In this document: piece after piece, positions 57,156 to 64,000 of the stretch
Numbering within the stretch: position 1 is the stretch's first letter
Layout: every line of letters starts with the position of its first letter
NCBI RefSeq assembly: GCF_000271405.2
Contig: NC_018081.1
Location: 2,035,733-2,099,732 of the forward strand
DNA length: 64,000 nucleotides
Origin: Enterococcus hirae ATCC 9790
GTDB lineage: Bacteria > Bacillota > Bacilli > Lactobacillales > Enterococcaceae
Reading direction: 5' to 3'
Position numbers and translations under genes: made by a program
Notes under the pieces: model-generated
What the model was told of the DNA's origin: nothing
The model's database searches: none
What the model saw: only the letters and a program-made list of their open reading frames with translations

Positions 57156-59349
57156 ATGAAAAAAAGTACAAAATGGGTTGTTTTATCGCTCTTTATTCTT
57201 TGTGCTAGTATTGTCCCAGTCAATGACTTTGATGCACAAGAAAATGCTGAGAATAGTGTAAATCTCCATGACAATGTGCAAACGAGCACAAGTGATGAGT
57301 ACTCCGTTTCCTTTGAGACAACTACGGAAGAATCCCATGAAGATGTCAATAATGAAATCACCGAAGCATCAACAAGCAGCGAAGAAACAAAACAAGTGTT
57401 AGCAGAAAACGCTGAACTGTCCGACGAAATTGGTGCAATTAGTCCTTTGGTTGGAGAAGGAACATTAGAAAGTCCTTATACTGCAGCAACAGCAGATGAA
57501 TTAATTAGGGTAATGAGTGAGATCAATAATGATTCAGGTTCGGGAACCTATTATGTTGCTTTGACAGCAGACATCGTGTATACAGATGCGGATGTTTTTG
57601 AGTTTTATAAAAATGTCGAGATCGATGGTCAAAATCATCATATGCTATATACCAACGCTTCCAACTCAACCGCTTCGAATACTGGCTATCGAGTGAAGAT
57701 TAGTGGATTAAGAATCAAATTGAAAAACATGAATTTTGGAAGCGCGACACTAACTGATGAAAATGGCGTTATCTATGGCAACCAATCTTACTACGGGATC
57801 TTAGGGGCTGGAAGTTTATCTGTCCTCTCATTTGACGCGGTTTTTGAAAACGTCAATTATTATGGCAAGACCGGGGCGCAACCACTTCTAGCTTGGCATA
57901 CAGAATCCACCTTCACCTTTGAGGGGAAAAATGAATTTGTCAGTGAAGCAGGAGCAAACAGCGAAGAGTTCATGGAAGGAAACAACATTACATTTGCGAA
58001 AGATTCGACGACGATTATCAACCACCAAACGAGTACGAATCTCGCTTTGTTTTATGGTTCAGCTTCTGGCGGATCGGGTGATCGGAAAATACGAGTCACT
58101 CTTGAAGAAAATGCGAATGTGCAATTGACATCAAGCAAAGATTATTTTTCTTATGATGGGACAGGATTAATTTTTACGATTGGTCAAAATGCTAAATTTT
58201 TGTATGAACAAACAGGTAACAAGCCAATGAATTTTACGAATGGTCAAGCAGCAGAAATCAATTTTGGCGCTAATTCACAAACTTCAATGATCAGCCAAGG
58301 CAGATTCAATTCAAATGGAAATGTTGTAATGAATGCGGATGAGCCCGATTTTGTTCGTTTTCAAAATACTTCTAATACCAACGGCTTGTTTGCTAGAAAT
58401 ATGACATTTAACCGGATCGATGGAGTAGCAGGAGAAATAGGAGGCTATCAATTTAGCTATTTAGCAACTGATCAAAGTTTACAAAAAAGGAAGTAGTAGG
58501 AGCTGGTACAGCTACATTAAATGACAGTTACTTTACAAATACAGCTCTAAAACAAGCAATCTATCAAAAAAAATCAATATTACCGATTGGAAAGCACAGC
58601 CGAGTGTAGCGGTCGGACAAAGTCAATTAGACACTACGATCAATGCTTATGAGCCAGCCAGTCGGATAGGAAAGGCAACGACGTTTAAATTAAGTACGAA
58701 ACAACTTTGGAGTGAAACCGATTTAACGACTGAGGAAGCACAACAACAAGTTGAGCTTGCTGATGAAAATACAGATGGGATGATCGCAGTCGAAGAAACC
58801 GCGGGAATGACATGGACAAAAGAAAAACTACCAGCTGGAACTTATTTTGTCTATACAAAAATAGCTGGTGCCGTCAACGATGATCCCGAACTTCAAGCCT
58901 ATTTAACTGAAAGCCTTTGGGTAGAACAACAGGTGGAAGTAGTCAAAAGTCCATTAAGTGTGGAAGTACCTTTAGAAATGATATTTGAATCGAAAACAGA
59001 AGGTGCATTCGACACGGCATCTTCGACCAAACCAATCATTAGTTCGAGTAACTATCCCATTGATTTTACGATTGGCACGGTTCAAGATCTTACAGCTGAT
59101 TCATCAGTTGTGCTAGTCAATCAATTTTCTGGCGGAAATCATAACGAGTTGATTCTTAATCTTGTTGCCACTGATGGGACAACGATGGGACCGTTGGTTG
59201 TCGGGCAAAATAATGTGGACAGATTGGAAATTGCCCCTTTTTTAACAGAACCAATTGAACTTTATTTAGCTGGAGAATTTTCAGGAAACATTTTACAAAA
59301 ATATTATCCTAGTTATGCCTTTACTTATCAACTATCAGCTAAAGAATAA
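57156..59349 (+). pseudogene. large secreted adhesin-like protein, frame broken twice in A runs
   Basis: ATG 57156 after GAGGAGGGG; signal peptide residues 1-27, then an acidic Ser/Thr/Glu region. From ~95 comes a beta-helix-like domain (GEGTLESPYTAATADELIRV, VEIDGQNHHMLY) as in pectate-lyase-like adhesive domains of enterococcal WxL-locus proteins. The frame stops at 58496 after an A6 run (A7 would continue KKEVVGAGTATLND). It breaks again at an A8 run (58568-58575; A9 continues INITDWKAQPSVAVGQSQLD) and is open to 59349. Intact it would have about 731 residues ending YAFTYQLSAKE. No wall-sorting signal of its own. Two single-A losses suggest consensus error or slippage more than decay. Confidence 0.65.
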
Positions 59350-59361
59350 AGGAGAAAAGCA

Positions 59362-59874
59362 ATGGAAGAAACAAAACGGAAAAAACAAAAACAGGTACTA
59401 CTCATTCTACTAGGATTATTGTTGTTGCTAAGTGGCTGGCTAGTGTACCGCTATTATCTTCAAGCAAAACCAGAGCCCGTTACTATTGTTAGTGGCGAAT
59501 TTTTACCCGCTGGGAAAGATGCCCAAAAAATCTCTGACTCTGAAAAGAAAAAAATGGCACAGGTTGCAGTAGATAAAAGCAAATTCAATTTAGTTATCTC
59601 ACCTGAAGCGAAAATCGATCGACAAACAGGGAGCGGCGAATTGATGATAAAAAATCCCAGTGAAAATGGCTATCCGATCAATGTAGAAATTAGAGAAAAA
59701 AAGAACAATCAACTTGTTTATACTTCCGGTGCGATTCAGCCCGGGTATGAAATAAAAAATGTCACGTTGGAACAGGCATTAGAAAAGGGGGAGTATCCAT
59801 CAGTTGCTTTATTTAGTTTGTATGACCCAGACACCAACGAAAAAAAGGTCAAGTGGCTGCAGGAGTTACATTAA
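59362..59874 (+). CDS. membrane-anchored extracellular protein of the surface cluster
   Basis: 170 residues after AAAGGAG, 12 bases behind the adhesin. A basic start (MEETKRKKQKQ), one membrane helix (residues ~12-31) and an extracellular part of ~135 residues with ISPEAKIDRQTGSGELMIKN and YTSGAIQPGYEIKNVTLEQA. This layout, a short N-terminal anchor followed by a small Ig-like beta domain, is common next to WxL-type surface proteins in enterococci. No enzyme motif. Function unknown, likely a cluster-specific assembly or display partner. Confidence 0.65.
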   Translation: MEETKRKKQKQVLLILLGLLLLLSGWLVYRYYLQAKPEPVTIVSGEFLPAGKDAQKISDSEKKKMAQVAVDKSKFNLVISPEAKIDRQTGSGELMIKNPSENGYPINVEIREKKNNQLVYTSGAIQPGYEIKNVTLEQALEKGEYPSVALFSLYDPDTNEKKVKWLQELH

Positions 59875-59906
59875 CAGTTGAATAAAAATAAAAGGGGTTT
59901 ATTGAT

Positions 59907-60515
59907 ATGATGAAAAAAGTACTTGTAAGTATGTTGTTTAGTGGGAGTTTTGTTGGATTTGTTGCGCCCGCAATGGTTCAAGCGGAAGACGTGATTGGTG
60001 TTGACCAAGCCGATATTCAAATCAATGGTACGATTGGATTAGATAACACAGATCCAGAAGAAGCGATTGAGGAAAGTCATGACAATTGGATCAATGTGAC
60101 ATTAGATACAGCGACCATATTCTATAACGTAAGCGGGCGAAATGATATTGAATCTCCAACCTATACTATTGAAAATAAATCGGGACGTCCAGTTGATGTA
60201 TCCATTGCAGATTTCGCGCAAACAAATGCCGAAAGTATTACAGAAATTTCTAGTCTAAATCTTGTTTCTCCAGCAGCAACGAACACTTCCTTGATCGCCG
60301 CAGGAACACTCACAGATTTTGCGACGACACCAGTCAAACTCTTTACATTAGCAAACAATGAAGGAAAACTAACTGCAAATGGTACCGCAAATAATGCTTT
60401 TTCGACCACCTTCAACTATGCTGGAACAGTATCTTCTACCACAGCAACCAAGAGTACACCAACGTTCAATTTGACGTTGCAATTAGATGCTGTATCTTGG
60501 ACAGCAGCGCCTTAA
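59907..60515 (+). CDS. secreted surface-cluster protein
   Basis: 202 residues. Signal peptide (residues 1-26, ...GFVAPAMVQAED), then a Thr/Asn-rich beta domain (IQINGTIGLDNTDPEEAIEE, ATIFYNVSGRN, TIENKSGRPVDVSIADFAQT) ending LTLQLDAVSWTAAP. The domain plan resembles WxL-type secreted proteins, but the hallmark double WxL motif is not seen, so I leave the family open. AAAGGGG precedes the two Met codons. Third gene of the cluster. Confidence 0.65.
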   Translation: MMKKVLVSMLFSGSFVGFVAPAMVQAEDVIGVDQADIQINGTIGLDNTDPEEAIEESHDNWINVTLDTATIFYNVSGRNDIESPTYTIENKSGRPVDVSIADFAQTNAESITEISSLNLVSPAATNTSLIAAGTLTDFATTPVKLFTLANNEGKLTANGTANNAFSTTFNYAGTVSSTTATKSTPTFNLTLQLDAVSWTAAP

Positions 60516-60543
60516 ACTGATTAAAAAAGTTAGAAGGGATAAT

Positions 60544-60783
60544 ATGAAGGCAACACTTGACGTAAAAGGATCACTTGGAATTGATGCCGAACTGCCAAAT
60601 GACCAGCAAGAAAGTGCAGGGGCTCAAAAACCAGGTTATGTGATTAAAACAGAAGTAAAAACGATGAGTACCTTCCCCAAAACAACGGACACAGACAGTT
60701 TAATGATTAGTTTCTTAGGAATATTCCTTGTAGGAGTAACAATTACAGTGAAGTATTTTTGGGGAAATAAAGAAAGAGAATAA
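60544..60783 (+). CDS. short wall-anchored-like protein with FPKTT sorting motif
   Basis: 79 residues after AGAAGGG. The first half (MKATLDVKGSLGIDAELPND) resembles the inner part of longer enterococcal surface proteins. The C-terminus has STFPKTTDT, a hydrophobic helix and a basic tail (WGNKERE), like an LPxTG sorting signal with Thr for Gly. It lacks a signal peptide, so either the true start is lost or the gene is a truncated remnant. Confidence 0.5.
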   Translation: MKATLDVKGSLGIDAELPNDQQESAGAQKPGYVIKTEVKTMSTFPKTTDTDSLMISFLGIFLVGVTITVKYFWGNKERE

Positions 60784-60837
60784 GATGAAAAGTTTTTTTA
60801 AAGATAAAGATACTGGTTGTATTTCCCTATAAAATAA

Positions 60838-60887
60838 AAATTTGCTCTTACCACTAGCATACTGGCTAATCGTAAGAGCAAATTTTT
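60838..60887. terminator. bidirectional terminator between surface cluster and ClC gene
   Basis: AAATTTGCTCTTAC pairs with GTAAGAGCAAATTT with T and A runs on either side, serving both convergent transcripts. Confidence 0.8.
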
Positions 60888-60892
60888 ATTGC

Positions 60893-62452
60893 CTAAAAGG
60901 CTTGTTTCGTCGTTAAAATCGAAGAGCGAGCAACAATCGTTTTCCGTACGCTTGAAAGATGACGTTCATCGGTTAAGATGACTAAAATGTCGCCAACATT
61001 CATGATTGTATCCCCATGAGTTAAAATCTCTTTATTTCCTCTAATAATGGAAACGAGTAACATATGTTTTGGCCAATTGAAATCTCTGACCATTCGTCCA
61101 TCCAATGTACTTTCCGCAGTGATTGGAAAATCAAAGGTTGTTTTGCCGACTAATATTGGTTGTTTTTCTTGTTGAATCAATCGCTCGAGTAAAGATTCGT
61201 AAATCGGATTGCCTCCTAATAAATCATTGCTAACGTAAGCGAAGAGTGAAACGACACCTAAAGGCATCAAATGATTCAAAGAACCGACCATCTCCGTTAC
61301 TAAGATAATTGCAGTCAACGGGGCTTTTCCGATTGCTGTAAAGTAACCTGCCATCGCAATCACGAGAAAGTCTTTGACATAAATCGGATTCATACCAACT
61401 AAGTTCACTAAAGCCCCTCCATAAAATGCTCCAATCAGCGCACCTAAAGTTAGGATTGGTAAAAAAATCCCGCCCGGTAAACTGGCGCCATATGAAACCA
61501 TAGAAAAGAAAAACCGTAAGATAAACAGACCTGCAATCAATGTTAATGGGTAAAAGGCATGTCCTGAAGTGATGATGATCTGGTTTCCGCCCCCTAGGAT
61601 TGTTGGCCAAAAATAGCCAATCGGCAAAACTAAAAGAAAAGGAACGATTCCGTGAAAGTGTGCAGGAATCGGCAGCTTTCGATAAAATTTTGGTAAGCTA
61701 AGCAAAACGATCTGATAAATATACCCTAGCACACCGAGAATAATACCTAGAATAATTAAAAAACCATAATATTTTAACGGTAAAGACGGAATTTTTCCTA
61801 GAGACAATACAGGTTTCAAACCGAAAAAATAAAGTGACACAAAATTAGCAGTGATCGCTGATGTAAAGGATGTCAGCCAAACTAATGGAGAGAAAGAATG
61901 ATGGATTTCTTCTAAAACAAATAATAACCCAGCAATCGGTGCATTAAATGCTGCTGCTAATCCCGCACTCGCTCCGCTAGAGATAAGAATTTTCTTTTCA
62001 GCCGAAGAGCTGTTTAATAATTGGCTTGTTCCTTCACCCACCACTGCGCCTAACTGGATTGATGGACCTTCTCGACCTAAGAATAAACCGGAACCAACCG
62101 ATAACACGCCTCCAATAAATTTTTTCCATAGAACAGAAAACCATGAGACTGTTAATTCTCCTTGTAATTGTCCTTCAACTTGGGGAATGCCGCTTCCTTT
62201 AATATCGGGATCGCTTTTGATAAGAAATCCCACAAAAATAGCAATAATAATTGAAGCTGCTAAGATAAATGCTAAATATAAAGGTTCTTGTTGACTATGA
62301 AGGTAAACTTGTTCGGTCAATTCACCAAATTTCTCAATCGCCAAGCGAAAAATGCTAACGATACCGCCAGTGAGCAACCCAACTAAGACCCCTTTTAAAA
62401 TATAATATAGTTGTGTTTTGTCGACATGTTTAAATAATGTTTTTGCTTTCAT
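60893..62452 (-). CDS. ClC-family chloride channel/transporter with TrkA-C domain
   Basis: 519 residues. The anion pathway motifs are GSGIPQVEG, GREGPSIQLG (carrying the gating Glu) and GGIFLPILTLGALIGA, spread over about 10-12 helices. From residue ~440 a cytoplasmic TrkA-C-like domain (DGRMVRDFNWPKHMLLVSII, GDTIMNVGDILVILTDE) probably binds a ligand. It exchanges or conducts chloride or similar anions across the membrane, perhaps in acid or osmotic response. Single gene, convergent with the surface cluster and divergent from pcrA. Confidence 0.92.
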   Translation of the reverse strand: MKAKTLFKHVDKTQLYYILKGVLVGLLTGGIVSIFRLAIEKFGELTEQVYLHSQQEPLYLAFILAASIIIAIFVGFLIKSDPDIKGSGIPQVEGQLQGELTVSWFSVLWKKFIGGVLSVGSGLFLGREGPSIQLGAVVGEGTSQLLNSSSAEKKILISSGASAGLAAAFNAPIAGLLFVLEEIHHSFSPLVWLTSFTSAITANFVSLYFFGLKPVLSLGKIPSLPLKYYGFLIILGIILGVLGYIYQIVLLSLPKFYRKLPIPAHFHGIVPFLLVLPIGYFWPTILGGGNQIIITSGHAFYPLTLIAGLFILRFFFSMVSYGASLPGGIFLPILTLGALIGAFYGGALVNLVGMNPIYVKDFLVIAMAGYFTAIGKAPLTAIILVTEMVGSLNHLMPLGVVSLFAYVSNDLLGGNPIYESLLERLIQQEKQPILVGKTTFDFPITAESTLDGRMVRDFNWPKHMLLVSIIRGNKEILTHGDTIMNVGDILVILTDERHLSSVRKTIVARSSILTTKQAF

Positions 62453-62623
62453 TGCTAATCCCTCGTTTCAATTTAATTTAGCGTGATTTTTCTTTTTTAC
62501 AAGAGGAAAAGAAAAGAAATTTTTTTTCATTGCAAATTCATCGCTTTGCAAACAAATTTTCATTTCGCTTGCAGTGATCAGATTGCGGTTATTACTACCC
62601 TATTCATAGATAATATATGCTTT

Positions 62624-62649
62624 AATGAAAGCTGGAGAAATGCTATAAT
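62624..62649 (+). promoter_or_regulatory. candidate promoter of pcrA
   Basis: TATAAT at 62644-62649 with an extended ATGC before it; the -35 is weak (TTAATG-like around 62622). The start codon is 32 bases downstream. Confidence 0.55.
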
Positions 62650-62681
62650 TAAACGGATTGATAAAAGAAAGGATGTTGTAA

Positions 62682-64000
62682 ATGTCATCCAAAAGTGAAT
62701 TATTGAATGGGATGAATCCTCGACAAAAAGAAGCGGTTCTTCATACCGAGGGACCACTATTATTGATGGCCGGTGCAGGTAGTGGGAAAACGAGGGTCTT
62801 GACCCACCGAATTGCTTATTTGATTGAAGAAAAGGAAGTAAATCCGTGGAACATCCTAGCGATTACTTTTACCAATAAAGCCGCTAAAGAGATGAAGGAG
62901 CGGGTAAATGCCATTTTAGAATATGGTGGCGAAGATGTTTGGGTATCGACTTTCCATTCCATGTGTGTGCGTATCTTAAGAAGAGATGTCGATTTTATCG
63001 GTTACAACCGAAATTTTACTATTATCGATTCTTCTGAACAGTTGTCTTTAATGAAACGTATCTTAAAAGAATTGAATATTGATCCGAAAAAATACGATCC
63101 AAGAAGTATACTTGGAACGATTTCGCAAGCAAAAAACAACTTGCAAAACCCTCAGGAGTTTGCCAAGTTGCAAGGAAGCTACTATGAAGAAATTGCAGCT
63201 AAGTGTTATGTAGCTTATCAAAAAGAATTACAATATAACCAATGTATGGATTTTGATGACTTGATTATGAATACCATTCGGTTATTTGAAGAGCATCCAG
63301 ATTCTTTGACTTATTATCAAAATAAATTCCATTACATCCATGTGGATGAATACCAAGACACGAACCATGCACAATATACTTTAGTTAATCTACTCGCCCA
63401 AAGATTCCAAAATTTATGTGTTGTGGGGGATGCTGATCAAAGTATTTACGGTTGGCGTGGCGCTGATATGCAAAATATTTTGGATTTTGAAAAAGATTAT
63501 CCGGATGCCACAGTCATTTTATTAGAGCAAAACTACCGTTCGACTAAAACAATTTTAAGTGCTGCCAACCAAGTGATCGAAAATAATAGCAATCGAAAGC
63601 CGAAAAATCTTTGGACAGAAAACCGGGAAGGAAATAAAATCACTTACTACCGTGCAGATAACGAGCGAGATGAAACACGTTTCATCGTGGATCGTATGCA
63701 AGAGCAAATTCGTGAAAATCAACGAAATTATGGCGACTTTGCGATTTTGTACCGAACCAATGCTCAGTCTCGTGTGATGGAAGAAACCTTACTAAAAGCG
63801 AATATTCCTTATAAAATGGTGGGCGGACATAAGTTCTACGACCGTAAAGAAATTAAGGATATTTTAGCGTATTTGAATGTGATTGCGAATCCTCAAGACT
63901 CAATCAGTTTTGAACGGATCGTTAATTCGCCTAAACGCGGGATCGGACCTGGCTCAATCGAGAAATTAAGAAGTTTTGCGACGATCCACCAATGGCCACT
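62682..64000 (+). CDS. pcrA: ATP-dependent DNA helicase PcrA, N-terminal part (partial)
   Basis: 439 codons to the window end from ATG 62682 after AAAGGATG. UvrD/Rep superfamily 1 motifs appear in order: Q-motif [20 protein letters not shown], Walker [12 protein letters not shown], Ia [38 protein letters not shown] and [10 protein letters not shown]. It unwinds DNA 3'-5' in repair and rolling-circle replication and removes recombinase filaments; it is essential in Bacillus. ligA usually follows it in Firmicutes, which the window cannot show. Confidence 0.96.
   Translation, partial: MSSKSELLNGMNPRQKEAVLHTEGPLLLMAGAGSGKTRVLTHRIAYLIEEKEVNPWNILAITFTNKAAKEMKERVNAILEYGGEDVWVSTFHSMCVRILRRDVDFIGYNRNFTIIDSSEQLSLMKRILKELNIDPKKYDPRSILGTISQAKNNLQNPQEFAKLQGSYYEEIAAKCYVAYQKELQYNQCMDFDDLIMNTIRLFEEHPDSLTYYQNKFHYIHVDEYQDTNHAQYTLVNLLAQRFQNLCVVGDADQSIYGWRGADMQNILDFEKDYPDATVILLEQNYRSTKTILSAANQVIENNSNRKPKNLWTENREGNKITYYRADNERDETRFIVDRMQEQIRENQRNYGDFAILYRTNAQSRVMEETLLKANIPYKMVGGHKFYDRKEIKDILAYLNVIANPQDSISFERIVNSPKRGIGPGSIEKLRSFATIHQWP

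Overview
The window reads as a low-GC Firmicute chromosome, almost certainly an Enterococcus. Supporting signs are the protein sequences throughout, the hrcA-grpE-dnaK-dnaJ group under two CIRCE operators, the order rapZ-yvcK-whiA, and an aslfm/racfm-like D-aspartate ligase plus racemase pair. That pair marks the D-Asp/D-Asn cross-bridge enterococci (the E. faecium, hirae, durans, mundtii side of the genus). The species cannot be fixed from sequence reading alone. No rRNA, tRNA, complete insertion sequence or CRISPR array was seen.

Layout. 1-8140 is accessory and decayed. It holds the end of an MFS exporter, an Mrr-like nuclease with a zinc ribbon, small membrane proteins (one pair paralogous, one copy broken), and two tandem type I toxin-antitoxin modules with a hydrophobic holin-like toxin. 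A degraded island follows, bounded by a duplicated 5' end of hemW (4637 and 8144) and carrying the C-terminal stub of a tyrosine recombinase. 8141-14908 is hemW followed by the heat-shock genes. 15179-17414 is a glutamine-type ABC transporter on the minus strand with a GlnR-type box upstream. 17801-22642 is uvrB-uvrA, then the D-aspartate pair, then rapZ-yvcK-whiA.

28049-31231 is the most unusual stretch: one ancestral reading frame of about 1,060 codons, now in three pieces. It is built almost wholly of tandem 30-35 residue helical units resembling helix-turn-helix motifs, with large internal duplications and a basic C-terminal tail. After it come a DsbA-like protein, pyruvate:ferredoxin oxidoreductase, cdaA-cdaR-glmM (c-di-AMP synthesis and amino sugar activation), an LPxTG fibronectin-III surface protein with an internal stop, and glmS with its metabolite-sensing ribozyme. 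Then come sppA, an RDD protein, a helical-repeat protein, tig, clpX and engB, two unknown genes, the fructose operon fruR-fruK-fruA, a surface-protein cluster, a ClC channel and the start of pcrA.

A cross-cutting observation is that many reading frames, including the heat-shock gene grpE and the conserved cdaR, are broken by what looks like loss of a single A or T, often in a run of A. Either this locus is unusually prone to slippage or the consensus carries homopolymer deletions. This affects how every 'pseudogene' below should be read.
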